Shown in pieces: positions 7,868 to 15,885 of a stretch of DNA of 15,885 nucleotides. Source of the stretch: CAYNUJ01 sp964621225 (GTDB taxonomy: Bacteria; Bacteroidota; Ignavibacteria; Ignavibacteriales; Melioribacteraceae). The translations under genes were made by a program, and so were the position numbers. How positions within the stretch are numbered: position 1 is the stretch's first letter; the number at the start of each line of letters is the position of its first letter. The DNA lies in the NCBI GenBank assembly GCA_964621225.1, contig CAZULK010000055.1, forward strand, positions 1 to 15,885, read 5' to 3'. The notes below the pieces were generated by a model. It was not told the DNA's origin, ran no database searches, and saw only the letters and a program-made list of their open reading frames with translations.

Positions 7868-8709
7868 CAATAAACTAAACTATACTTTAACCATACACCC
7901 AACGCGATTGAAACTTTTTCCGCTTTGCTAATATTTATGTCATTCGAGTAAACATCGAATCCGGCTGCTTCCAATCGCTGTAAAATTTTAAAATAAATAT
8001 GTTGCATTGCCCGTGCTGCAAACATCTTTTGCTTGTCTTCGAATCTTAATGCGGCATTTGCTTTTCTGTAAAATTCCTTAGCCCTTTCGGCTTGGAACTG
8101 CATCAGTCTTACAAAATTCTCATTATAAACATTATGCAATAATTCAATTTCTGAATAATTGAACCTTTTAATATCTTCCGAAGGTAAATATATCCGTCCT
8201 ATTTGTGCGTCCTTCTTTACGTCCCGGATAATATTTGTAAGTTGAAGAGCAAGCCCTAGATTCACTGCAAAATCTTTTGCAGAAGGATGCTTGTAACCGA
8301 AAATTTCAATGCACATCAAGCCAACCGTGGAAGCAACTTTGTAACAATAATCCCTTAATTCCTCGAAACTGTTAAACCGGTTCTTTTGCAAATCCATCTC
8401 CACGCCTTTAATCAAATCGAAGAAAGGATCGACGGGAATATTGAATTTTCTAATCGATTGCACAACCCGGTTGAGTATGCCGAAATTGCTCTTTCCGTTT
8501 AACGCGGATTCAAGTTCATTCCGCCATTGTCTTAATTTTTCGTATCTGATTTCGGCAGGAGTTAATTCCTCATCAACAATATCATCGGTTGTTCTGCAGA
8601 ATGCGTAAACATTATTCATGGCTTCTCTTTTGTCCTGCGGCAAAAGATTGAAAGCATAATAAAAACTTGAATTGCTTTTTTTTGCTATTTGTTTACTTTC
8701 CGAGCTCAT
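7867..8709 (-). CDS. hpnD: Presqualene diphosphate synthase
   Basis: This 280-residue trans-isoprenyl diphosphate (squalene/phytoene synthase family) enzyme joins two farnesyl diphosphates head-to-head to presqualene diphosphate. The opening SFYYAFNLLP (15-24) and VYAFCRTTDDIVDE (34-47) are the HpnD pattern. The first Mg-binding aspartates are D42, D43 and D46, and the second motif NIIRDVKKD (159-167) gives D163 and D167, followed by GRIYLP (171-176). The ATG start overlaps the hpnC stop (ATGA) and the stop overlaps the hpnE start, which implies translational coupling in one operon. Phytoene synthase is the alternative family member, but the paired HpnC paralogue and HpnE make squalene the likely product. 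Confidence 0.93.
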   Translation of the reverse strand: MSSESKQIAKKSNSSFYYAFNLLPQDKREAMNNVYAFCRTTDDIVDEELTPAEIRYEKLRQWRNELESALNGKSNFGILNRVVQSIRKFNIPVDPFFDLIKGVEMDLQKNRFNSFEELRDYCYKVASTVGLMCIEIFGYKHPSAKDFAVNLGLALQLTNIIRDVKKDAQIGRIYLPSEDIKRFNYSEIELLHNVYNENFVRLMQFQAERAKEFYRKANAALRFEDKQKMFAARAMQHIYFKILQRLEAAGFDVYSNDINISKAEKVSIALGVWLKYSLVY

Positions 8710-9566
8710 CCTGCGCTTAAAAATGTTTTTGCGAATATTATTATAAAATCCAATTTACTCAATTTTATTTTATTATTAAATACATCGCCTCTCTTTTTTT
8801 CAATTTTCTTTAGCACCGCCAGTCCACCGTTCACGGTTGCTCCTATTTCCATTTTCCAACGGTAAGGCAGATAATTGAGGAGGGGCATACCTTCGAAAAA
8901 CATTTTTCTTACTAATTTGCATTCATGCAAAACGAGTTGTTTAAAATTATTGTCCGGTTTCAATGCTTTAATATCGTCTAAGGAGCAATTGAATTGTCGA
9001 ATAAACTCTTGAGGAAAATAATTTCTGTTTTGCAATAAATCTTCTTTCGCATCTTGAATAAGGTTTGCGATTTGCAAAGCCGTACAAATTTTATCGCTGT
9101 AATGATATAAACTCTCTTCCCTTTTGCCGATAAGTTGAAGAATGATTCTGCCGATCGGGTTTGCCGATTTTTCACAATAGCTTAACAATTCATTCCAATC
9201 CGAATAATCAAATTTATTCAAATCCTGTTCGAAAGCGGTTAACAGATCGAAAAACAAGCTGGAATCCAAATCAAATTTATTTATTACATCAACTATTTTT
9301 CCAAAAAATCCGGAATTCGCCTTCCCTTCCAACCGGGCTTTAAACTTAGATTTAAATTCGCTTAATTCCTTCTTACGTTCATCAATTGTTTTCTCGGGGT
9401 TATCTGCAATGTCATCGGCTGTGCGGGCAAAAGCATAAATTGCTGCAATCGGATTCCTCAATTCTTTAGGGACAAGGAACGAAACTACCGGAAAGTTTTC
9501 ATAATGGCTTTTTGCCAGTTCATTGATATCTGTAAAATCCCCGTTTGGTGTGCTTTTATTACTCAT
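8706..9566 (-). CDS. hpnC: Hydroxysqualene synthase
   Basis: This paralogue of HpnD converts presqualene diphosphate to hydroxysqualene. The HpnC signature ENFPVVSFLVP is followed by the first Asp-rich motif ARTADDIAD; the second, NLIQDAKED, lies roughly 170-176 residues in. The protein is 286 residues from the ATG at 9566. That ATG overlaps the upstream kinase stop as ATGA, the same junction type as hpnC/hpnD; an in-frame TTG four codons earlier (9578) would give 290 residues and is less likely. No Shine-Dalgarno is obvious, so translation probably depends on ribosomes finishing the kinase frame. The HpnC/HpnD distinction rests on the signature motifs and on gene order C-D-E in the direction of transcription. 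Confidence 0.92.
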   Translation of the reverse strand: MSNKSTPNGDFTDINELAKSHYENFPVVSFLVPKELRNPIAAIYAFARTADDIADNPEKTIDERKKELSEFKSKFKARLEGKANSGFFGKIVDVINKFDLDSSLFFDLLTAFEQDLNKFDYSDWNELLSYCEKSANPIGRIILQLIGKREESLYHYSDKICTALQIANLIQDAKEDLLQNRNYFPQEFIRQFNCSLDDIKALKPDNNFKQLVLHECKLVRKMFFEGMPLLNYLPYRWKMEIGATVNGGLAVLKKIEKKRGDVFNNKIKLSKLDFIIIFAKTFLSAG

Positions 9567-11518
9567 CGTGGAAAGCAAACTGTAAATGTTGTACCTTTTC
9601 CAACCTCACTTTCGACTTTAATTTTTCCTTTCATACGGTCAACTAGTTCCTTAACCAAAAGCAACCCAAGTCCGGTACCGCTTTCGTTCGCTGTTCCGCT
9701 GGTGGAAAAATTGCTTTTACTGTCGAAGATCTTATTTATTTTTTCTTCCGGAATTCCAACCCCGGAATCCTTCACACTTACGTGTGCCCAATTGTTTTCT
9801 AATTTGATCGAGATTTCAATACTACCGTTTTCGGGAGTAAACTTAATTGCGTTATTTATCAAATTCCGGAATATTGTATGGAAGATATTTTCATCACATT
9901 CAATTTTAGTATTCTCTTTTGTCTTTAATCGAAGAGTAATATTCTTCTTTTCGGCAATTGGTTCATAGAGATCTACAATATTTTTTAATTCCTTTTTCAA
10001 GTCGATCTCTACCAAATTAACCGTCATTCTCTGGGATTGCGCACGGGACCATTCCAACAAATTACTCACCAAATCGAATAATTTCTTTGCGGAAGAGTTC
10101 ATCTCTTTTATTGCCTCTCTTCTTTCCTCATCCGAGAATGACTCATATTCCGTTACCAGCAAATCACTGTATCCCAAAATTGAATTGAAGGGATTCTTCA
10201 AATCATGTGCAATGATACTGAATAGTCTATCTTTATTCAGATTAACTTCCATTAATTCTTTGTTTCGCTCTCTGGTTTTCTTAATATTGTAAAGGATTAT
10301 TCCCAGCAATACAATGCCTATCACGATGATAATAATTAAAAATCTTTGCTGAGCATTAGCGATTTCAATATCCTTTTGAAGCAATTCTTTTTCTTTGTTT
10401 ACCCTTTCAACGTTATACATATTTTCAATTGCAGAGATTCTCACTTCATCTTCTTGGGCAGCCAAGGAATCTTTATATTCAACAAATTCCTTATACGATT
10501 TGTAAGCGTTGTTAAAATCGCCAATGGCAAAATAATATTCACTCCGCGCAGATAGGAAATGCTGCTTGGCTAATACCATGTCAGTATTTTTAATTGAATT
10601 ACTTAACTCATCCAATGCGGCCTTGGCTTTTTTGAATTCCCCCATGTGAGAATATAACTTAACCAAATGGCTTAACGAAATGAGTTCTCCGTCTTTATTT
10701 TTAATTTTTCTTTGTATTTCGAGAGAATGCTTCCTGAGTGCAACAGCTTCGGAATAATTTTTTTGTTTTTCTAAGAGAATCGACATACTTCCATAAACAT
10801 AAGCAATTCCTTTAGGGTCATCCAATTCCCTGTATGATTTCAGTAATTTCAAATAAGTATTGTAAGTTAAATCCTCTTTCCCCTGCTGAAAGTAAACTTC
10901 AGCCAAATGACTTAGAGCAAGAGTGATACCAAATTTATCGCCAATCTTTTTTCTGATTTCAATCGTTTTATTTAAGTATTCAATTGCTTTTTTGAAATCT
11001 TTCCTTTCCCTGTAGATTATCCCAATGTTTATATAACAGAAAGCCAGCCCTTTTTCCATTTTCAATTTTTCGAACATGGTAGCGGCTTTATAAATATTTT
11101 CCAGAGCAAGAGTAAATTGGCGTTGCATTCTGTGAATGCCACCGATATTGTTGTACGAATAGGCAATTTGCACCGAGTCATTTGCAGTCTGGGCATATTT
11201 TAATGCATTTTGGTAATGATCCATTGCTTTGCCAAAATATCCCATATTTCTCTGTACTACTCCCACAAGATTATGGGACTTAGCTAATAATGAATAATTA
11301 TTTAGCTTTTCAGCAAGTTCGATTGCTTTACTGCCACTCTTGAGTGCATAGACGGGATTTTTTGCCCTGAACTGCCAACAAACATCATTAAGAATTTCTA
11401 TTTGTTTCTTTGTCGGTTTATCATTTATTTCATCCCATAGGCTATCGAATGTTTGTGCCCGTAAATTCGCAACAAACATAAGGGGAACTAGGAGGATATT
11501 TATAATTATTTTACGCAT
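9563..11518 (-). CDS. TPR-containing membrane sensor histidine kinase
   Basis: This is a 651-residue hybrid of an exported TPR sensor and a cytosolic kinase. Residues 1-22 form a signal peptide (hydrophobic core, likely cleavage after LRAQ). Residues about 40-345 hold roughly seven tetratricopeptide-like helix pairs, many with G-Y/F and A-x-x-Y/A spacing. A coiled-coil-like segment (355-390) precedes one membrane helix (393-411, QRFLIIIIVIGIVLLGIIL). The kinase part has the H-box SIIAHDLKNPF with phospho-acceptor H438, N-box NLINNAIKFT (552-561), G1 DSGVGIP (584-590) and G2 GTGLGL (614-619). There is no receiver domain and no response regulator in the window, so its target is unknown. I chose ATG 11518 because it starts directly on the signal peptide; a GTG at 11530 adds four residues. 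The gene begins 33 bases after the tRNA and its TGA overlaps the hpnC start. Confidence 0.93.
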   Translation of the reverse strand: MRKIIINILLVPLMFVANLRAQTFDSLWDEINDKPTKKQIEILNDVCWQFRAKNPVYALKSGSKAIELAEKLNNYSLLAKSHNLVGVVQRNMGYFGKAMDHYQNALKYAQTANDSVQIAYSYNNIGGIHRMQRQFTLALENIYKAATMFEKLKMEKGLAFCYINIGIIYRERKDFKKAIEYLNKTIEIRKKIGDKFGITLALSHLAEVYFQQGKEDLTYNTYLKLLKSYRELDDPKGIAYVYGSMSILLEKQKNYSEAVALRKHSLEIQRKIKNKDGELISLSHLVKLYSHMGEFKKAKAALDELSNSIKNTDMVLAKQHFLSARSEYYFAIGDFNNAYKSYKEFVEYKDSLAAQEDEVRISAIENMYNVERVNKEKELLQKDIEIANAQQRFLIIIIVIGIVLLGIILYNIKKTRERNKELMEVNLNKDRLFSIIAHDLKNPFNSILGYSDLLVTEYESFSDEERREAIKEMNSSAKKLFDLVSNLLEWSRAQSQRMTVNLVEIDLKKELKNIVDLYEPIAEKKNITLRLKTKENTKIECDENIFHTIFRNLINNAIKFTPENGSIEISIKLENNWAHVSVKDSGVGIPEEKINKIFDSKSNFSTSGTANESGTGLGLLLVKELVDRMKGKIKVESEVGKGTTFTVCFPR

Positions 11519-11551
11519 AAAAGAAAACACTCAAAACAGGAGAGGAAAATG

Positions 11552-11635
11552 TGCCCGGAACAGGAGTCGAACCTGCACGGGAGTACTCCCACTAGACCCT
11601 GAACCTAGCGCGTCTACCAATTCCGCCATCCGGGC
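11552..11635 (-). tRNA. tRNA-Leu (anticodon CAG)
   Basis: The 84-base gene folds as a class II tRNA. A 7-pair acceptor stem (GCCCGGA with TCCGGGC) is followed by a D-arm with GGAATTGGTAGAC, an anticodon arm CTAGG-TTCAGGG-TCTAG with CAG at the centre, a long variable arm (GGGAG TA CTCCC) and a T-arm with TTCGACT. The discriminator base is A, as expected for leucine. The genomic sequence continues CAT rather than CCA, so the 3' CCA must be added after transcription. It sits between the PBP1A gene (49-base gap) and the sensor kinase gene (33-base gap), all on the same strand. Confidence 0.97.
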
Positions 11636-11684
11636 AGCACAAAACAATTTCTCAATTGAGTTCGTAAAAATATGAACAAATCAC

Positions 11685-13979
11685 CTAATTTGAAAGGGAA
11701 TCATCCACTATCTCTAAAGCTTCGTGCGCTGTAGAATCGGGAATTAAATATTTCGGATTTATTTTTATTGTAGTATCCCTTTCCGAATTGAACAAAGGCG
11801 GAATGTCTTTTATATTTATAATATCACGGTATTCCCCTGAATTGCAATCATCTGAAAATAGTCTGGGAGTTCCCAATTCAAAAATTGATTCCGCACAAAA
11901 TCTTACCGTCACAACATTTCCGCTTGCAGGCATTTCAAAATCTTCCAAAGGCAGATCGAGGGAATCGTAAGTTTCCCTCATAAAATTAGACCAAATCGGG
12001 TTGGCAGCCTTCGCACCTTGACCATAACTTCCGGTAAATTTAATCCGGTTGTCATCGAATCCGACCCAAACTCCACCGGCAAGTTGAGGCGTAAAGCCTA
12101 CAAACCAAGCATCCGAATAATCTTGAGTGGTACCGGTTTTACCTGCTGCAGGTCTGCGGAAATTATGAATTACTCTGGTTCTAATTGCAGTACCTTCGTT
12201 AACTACCGATTCCATCATATTAGTCATAATGTATGCATCTTCGGCACTAATGGCTTCCCTCGATTGAGGGAAGAAATTGTCGATGATTATTCCGTCTTTA
12301 TCTTCAATTTCCACTACAGCCCATGGTTCGTTGTAAATACCTTTATTACCCAGCGTTGCGTAAGCCGAAGTTATTTCCAACGGGGAAACTCCGGATGTTC
12401 CTAAAGCTATTGAGGGAACGAGATCGAGTTTACTCTTTATCCCCATTTTCTTTGCAAAAAGACCAACCTTCCAAAGTTGAACGTAGCCTTCAACAATTAA
12501 TCTTGCACTGACAATGTTTAACGAATGTTTCAAAGCTTCCCGTAAGGGAGTGAAACCCCCGGTTTCTTCATCAAAATTTTTAGGCGACCAACCGTTATAA
12601 TCGAAAGGTTGATTCAATATCGGATATGCCGGGTAAAGCCCGTTATCTATAGCAACGGTATAAATGAATGGTTTGAATGCGGAGCCCGGTTGTCGTTTAA
12701 TTTGTGTAGTTCTGTTTAATCCATGTTTTTCTTCGGGATTTCTTCCCCCAACCATAGCTCTTATCTCACCGGTTTTAACATCCAGCACAACAAATCCCAC
12801 TTCAATTTGCTGGGCATCTTTTTTAACCGAATCGACGAAACTTTTATCCCCTTTCAGCTGATGAAATATTTTTTCTTTTTCCTCGGATGATTTAGCCCTC
12901 CGGTATTCCTTTCTATTCTTAATTGCCTTCGTAATCAAATCATCAAGTATTTCGGCGTTTTCTTTCCAATCCCAATTTCTATCGAAAGTTTTTTGGAATT
13001 CGTTCAAATGTTCATGAACTGCTTTATTTGCAATTTTCTGCATTCTGGTATCGAGTGTGGTCTTTATTGTAAGCCCGTCCTCGTATATATCAAATCCGTA
13101 ATTCTTAGACATTCTGCCCAATTGTCTTCTGACATATTCCACAAAATGGGGGGCAATTTCGGATTGCGAACCTTCATCTATGTCATTCTGATTCACGACA
13201 ATCGGTTCCGCTTTTAATTTGTCGTATTCTTCCCTACTTATCATCCCAACATCGTACATGTTGTACATTACGAGATTTCTTCTTTGAAGGGAATAATTAT
13301 AATTCCTATATGGATCATATCTAAGAGGTGATTTCAACAAAGCAACAAGAACAGCACATTCGGGTATCGAAAGGTCTTGAACCCGCTTGCCAAAATAAGT
13401 TTGAGCCGCAACTCCCACACCATGGGCACCACGACCGAAGTAAGAAATATTCAAATACATTTCGAGTATTTCATTCTTGGTATAAGATTTTTCAAGTTCA
13501 ACCGCGGTTACCCATTCCCGAAGTTTACGAACACCCGTATCGAACAATGTTTCTTTTTTATATTTTAATTCGAACAAATTCTTTGCAAGCTGCTGTGTTA
13601 TAGTACTTGCCCCTTCCCGGCGGAACAGAATAATATTCTTCACCATTGCTTTTACGAACCTCTGCAAATCCACACCCCAATGGTGATAGAAATTTCTATC
13701 TTCGGTAGCAACCAAAGCATTAATTAAAGCTTTGGGTAAACTGTCAATCGGTGTGTAAATTCTGTTCTGTCTGTAAAAGGTTCCTATCAATTCTCCGTCT
13801 ACGCTGTAAACTTTACTTGCCAACTGAGGTTTCGGATTTTCGAGTTCCTCGAATGAGGGTAAACCGTTCTTAACAATATTGAACAGTATATAACTACCTA
13901 CGGATATACCAACAATAAAAAGGAAGAGTATTATCCAACCTAAAAATTTTCTTTTCTTCTTTGCTCTTGTTTTTGCCAT
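11685..13979 (-). CDS. mrcA: Penicillin-binding protein 1A-type, bifunctional transglycosylase/transpeptidase
   Basis: This 764-residue class A PBP polymerises lipid II and cross-links peptidoglycan in the periplasm. A basic N-terminus leads into one membrane anchor (12-36). The GT51 domain shows ATEDRNFYHHWGVD (91-104, catalytic E93), GASTITQQLAKNLF (123-136) and the EMYLN/GRGAHGV region (173-188). The transpeptidase has SxxK at S433-K436 (PGSAFKPF), SxN at 486-488 (HSLN) and KTGT at 614-617. After it, an extracytoplasmic tail holds two cysteines (C695, C712) that could pair. The ATG directly follows the LpxH stop (TAAATG), so the two genes are almost certainly cotranscribed. The symbol denotes the PBP1A class; strict orthology to the E. 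coli gene is not claimed. Confidence 0.95.
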   Translation of the reverse strand: MAKTRAKKKRKFLGWIILFLFIVGISVGSYILFNIVKNGLPSFEELENPKPQLASKVYSVDGELIGTFYRQNRIYTPIDSLPKALINALVATEDRNFYHHWGVDLQRFVKAMVKNIILFRREGASTITQQLAKNLFELKYKKETLFDTGVRKLREWVTAVELEKSYTKNEILEMYLNISYFGRGAHGVGVAAQTYFGKRVQDLSIPECAVLVALLKSPLRYDPYRNYNYSLQRRNLVMYNMYDVGMISREEYDKLKAEPIVVNQNDIDEGSQSEIAPHFVEYVRRQLGRMSKNYGFDIYEDGLTIKTTLDTRMQKIANKAVHEHLNEFQKTFDRNWDWKENAEILDDLITKAIKNRKEYRRAKSSEEKEKIFHQLKGDKSFVDSVKKDAQQIEVGFVVLDVKTGEIRAMVGGRNPEEKHGLNRTTQIKRQPGSAFKPFIYTVAIDNGLYPAYPILNQPFDYNGWSPKNFDEETGGFTPLREALKHSLNIVSARLIVEGYVQLWKVGLFAKKMGIKSKLDLVPSIALGTSGVSPLEITSAYATLGNKGIYNEPWAVVEIEDKDGIIIDNFFPQSREAISAEDAYIMTNMMESVVNEGTAIRTRVIHNFRRPAAGKTGTTQDYSDAWFVGFTPQLAGGVWVGFDDNRIKFTGSYGQGAKAANPIWSNFMRETYDSLDLPLEDFEMPASGNVVTVRFCAESIFELGTPRLFSDDCNSGEYRDIINIKDIPPLFNSERDTTIKINPKYLIPDSTAHEALEIVDDSLSN

Positions 13980-14708
13980 TTAATTTTTCAACTCAATAAG
14001 TTCAAGATTTTCTCCGTCAAACTTTGCATAGCAAGGTTTTTCCAACCAAGATCCAAGGTTCATGTAATAACCATTTTGATATTTTTCGAATCTCCTTCTG
14101 TGGGAATGACCGAATATAACATAATCAAACCCATCCGAAATTTTCTCTTTCGCTACATCAAACAACGAATCACTTTCGCCGTAATTCTTTTGGGATGTAT
14201 AATCCCGGCTCTTTTTTGAAGATGATGAAGCAATCCAAATACCCAAATCCGGATGGACAAAAGAGAATATCCATTGTAAGAATTTGTTTCTTAAAATTTT
14301 CTTTAGAATTTTATATCCGAGATCATTCTTGATTAATCCGTCGCCATGACCAATAAAAAACTTTTTCCCAAAAATTTCTTTCTCTACCGGATCGGGATAA
14401 AGTTTCACTCCGATTTCTTTTTCAAAAAAATCACGATGCATAAAATCGTGATTCCCGATTATATAATGAATTTCCCATCCGTTTTCAGTTAATTTTTTCA
14501 ACGAAGTAAAAACTTTGAAAAATCCTTTCTGTATCACTCTTCTGTATTCAAACCAATAATCGAACAGATCTCCGACAATATAAAGAACCCCGCTTTGTGA
14601 TGAAATATCTTCCAAGAAATTCACAAAGAGATTCTCTTTAATCGATTCACGTTCTTTAGATTCTAATCCTAAATGCAGATCGGATACAAAATAAACAGTT
14701 TTTACCAA
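13980..14708 (-). CDS. lpxH: UDP-2,3-diacylglucosamine hydrolase-like metallophosphoesterase (lipid A pathway)
   Basis: This 242-residue calcineurin-like phosphoesterase resembles LpxH, which cleaves UDP-2,3-diacylglucosamine to lipid X and UMP at the inner face of the inner membrane. Metal ligands appear in order: SDLHL (D10, H12), GDLFDYWFEY (D47), GNHD (N86, H87), HGD (H121) and GHSH (H201, H203). The DYWFEY and HPDLGIWIA segments are typical of the LpxH group rather than of generic phosphoesterases. GNHD replaces the GNRD of the E. coli enzyme, so an LpxH relative with altered metal binding is possible. The only plausible start is a TTG at 14708, with a weak GAG upstream and an in-frame stop soon before it. 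It abuts the PBP1A gene and lies 41 bases after the aminopeptidase gene. Confidence 0.85.
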   Translation of the reverse strand: MVKTVYFVSDLHLGLESKERESIKENLFVNFLEDISSQSGVLYIVGDLFDYWFEYRRVIQKGFFKVFTSLKKLTENGWEIHYIIGNHDFMHRDFFEKEIGVKLYPDPVEKEIFGKKFFIGHGDGLIKNDLGYKILKKILRNKFLQWIFSFVHPDLGIWIASSSSKKSRDYTSQKNYGESDSLFDVAKEKISDGFDYVIFGHSHRRRFEKYQNGYYMNLGSWLEKPCYAKFDGENLELIELKN

Positions 14709-14749
14709 TAGAAACTCGAAATTAATTTAATTGCAAAATTACAATTTAT

Positions 14750-15885
14750 TCAATTAAAATGTTCCACGAATTCCGACTTAATTCTTCCCGGATAATCGGC
14801 TTCGGGATCAAATTCAATTGTCTCTGTGGAATATTTCGAAGGGATAAAAATCCTACTTCCATCAATTACATTAACAGTTGTATCTCTAAAATTCGACGAA
14901 TTAAATTCTTTTAACCTTATTTTTATAATATTCCGGTGATCATCCGATTCAAGATTAAATTTAACATTATAACCTTGATCTACTTTTGTTATTTCTACAT
15001 TAATTTCGGGAAAAATTTGGGATGAATAGATTAACTTCCGGAAAAACTCTTCCGTATCTTCCCCATAAAATTCCTTTACCACCTCTTCGAAATCTTTTGT
15101 ACCGGCAGAAGAATATTTAAATTTCTTGAAGTATTCCCTAACCATCTTCATAAATGATTCATCACCCATACGCTTCCGAAGCAAATGCAGAACCCATGCA
15201 CCGTTATTATATGTAAATTTTCTTACGCCCTCCGTGCCCGGATTATCTAATGATTTATCCGAATTTATGAATTTAATACTCTTCATTGCCGAATAATAAG
15301 CATCTCTACCATAATTGATCTCGTCGAAAAGGACTTCGGAATATTTTGCAAATCCTTCGTTCAACCAAATATCTTTCCACTTTTTGGGCGTTACGGCATT
15401 TCCCCACCAAGAATGGGAAATTTCGTGAACAAATAAATCCTTGAATAAAAGCGATTCGTCAAAATACCTTGAACCAATACCGATTGCCGAATAATTTTCG
15501 ATTCCACCATATTCCCATGGAATTTCTACAATCGAAAATTTATCCAGATAAAACGGGTATTCCCCGAATTGAGTTTCAAGAATTTCAATCGACTGTTTGA
15601 TGGTTGAAAACAGATTTTCTACCAATCTTTTTGAATCCGTCATCAAATAGATTTCAGTATTCAAAGATTTTCCGTTAATATCCAAAGTTCGCTTAAATTT
15701 CCGGAATTTACCGGAATATAGGGCAACACTGTATGTCGGTATTTCATAATGAATTGAGTAATGAAAGATTTTAGTATTACCAGTGAAAGTGGTTGAATCC
15801 AGATTACCGGCAGAGATTGAAACAAAACCTGAATCGGCACCAATTGCTATGTTGTATTTAGCTTTGTCGCTTTGAATATCGTTGC
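14750..15885 (-). CDS. M1-family zinc aminopeptidase, N-terminus cut by the window edge
   Basis: The frame is open to the right edge, giving 377 visible residues and a natural TGA end; no start is visible, and a TTG at 15685 inside the frame is not the start. The zinc site is complete: HEISH (153-157) and, 18 residues on, WLNE with E176. The exopeptidase motif reads GGIEN (126-130) where most M1 enzymes have GAMEN or GGMEN. The likely catalytic tyrosine is in FTYNNGA (Y225). Upstream visible residues (YNIAIGADSGFVSIS) fit the beta-rich N-terminal domain. After the catalytic domain a short beta-rich segment ends the protein, so it is a compact M1 enzyme without the large HEAT-like C-terminal domain of PepN. 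The substrate cannot be told; a role in peptide use or envelope turnover is inference. Confidence 0.93.
   Translation of the reverse strand, partial: NDIQSDKAKYNIAIGADSGFVSISAGNLDSTTFTGNTKIFHYSIHYEIPTYSVALYSGKFRKFKRTLDINGKSLNTEIYLMTDSKRLVENLFSTIKQSIEILETQFGEYPFYLDKFSIVEIPWEYGGIENYSAIGIGSRYFDESLLFKDLFVHEISHSWWGNAVTPKKWKDIWLNEGFAKYSEVLFDEINYGRDAYYSAMKSIKFINSDKSLDNPGTEGVRKFTYNNGAWVLHLLRKRMGDESFMKMVREYFKKFKYSSAGTKDFEEVVKEFYGEDTEEFFRKLIYSSQIFPEINVEITKVDQGYNVKFNLESDDHRNIIKIRLKEFNSSNFRDTTVNVIDGSRIFIPSKYSTETIEFDPEADYPGRIKSEFVEHFN

Noticed and set aside
9504..9968. 154-codon plus-strand frame
   Set aside because: It is antisense to the conserved kinase ATPase domain and the hpnC start, and its residues look like the low-complexity complement of those genes.
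14734..14741. TAATTTTG on the minus strand, matching the Bacteroidota -7 pattern TAnnTTTG, upstream of lpxH
   Set aside because: No TTTG element sits at the expected distance upstream, and the match is short in AT-rich DNA.
15661..15843. 60-codon minus-strand frame near the right edge
   Set aside because: It is a shifted frame over the M1 aminopeptidase N-terminal domain, whose own frame stays open to the window edge and matches the family.

Overview
The window is AT-rich and every gene I can support lies on the minus strand. The best guess for the host is a Gram-negative member of the Bacteroidota/Chlorobi superphylum, possibly Ignavibacteria. The reasons are low GC, a TPR-containing periplasmic-sensor histidine kinase of a style common there, an LpxH-type lipid A enzyme, a eukaryote-like citrate synthase and an HpnCDE squalene pathway. 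This placement is inference from gene content and composition.

Layout in transcription order, from high to low coordinates. (1) 15885-14750: an M1 zinc aminopeptidase whose N-terminus is cut by the window edge. (2) 14708-13980: an LpxH-like UDP-2,3-diacylglucosamine hydrolase. Its stop codon directly abuts (3) 13979-11685, a class A penicillin-binding protein (PBP1A type). (4) 11635-11552: tRNA-Leu(CAG). (5) 11518-9563: a TPR sensor histidine kinase. Its stop overlaps the start of (6) hpnC, followed by (7) hpnD and (8) hpnE, all with 1-4 base overlaps. (9) 6462-5158: citrate synthase with a very strong Shine-Dalgarno and a clear Rho-independent terminator. (10) 5076-346: a 1576-residue protein with an AMP-forming acyl-CoA ligase domain at the N-terminal side, about 800 residues I cannot assign, and a GNAT acetyltransferase at the C-terminus. 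(11) 217-56: a possible 53-residue ORF in the otherwise geneless left end.

The right half reads as a cell-envelope block (lipid A, peptidoglycan, squalene) with a tRNA and a sensor kinase embedded in it. hpnC, hpnD and hpnE together convert farnesyl diphosphate to squalene via presqualene diphosphate and hydroxysqualene. No squalene-hopene cyclase is in view, so the end product beyond squalene cannot be told here. The kinase gene overlaps hpnC by four bases, so it probably shares an mRNA with the squalene genes. The most unusual object is the ligase/unknown/GNAT fusion, whose large central region and non-canonical ligase C-terminal lysine motif make its substrate and reaction open questions.
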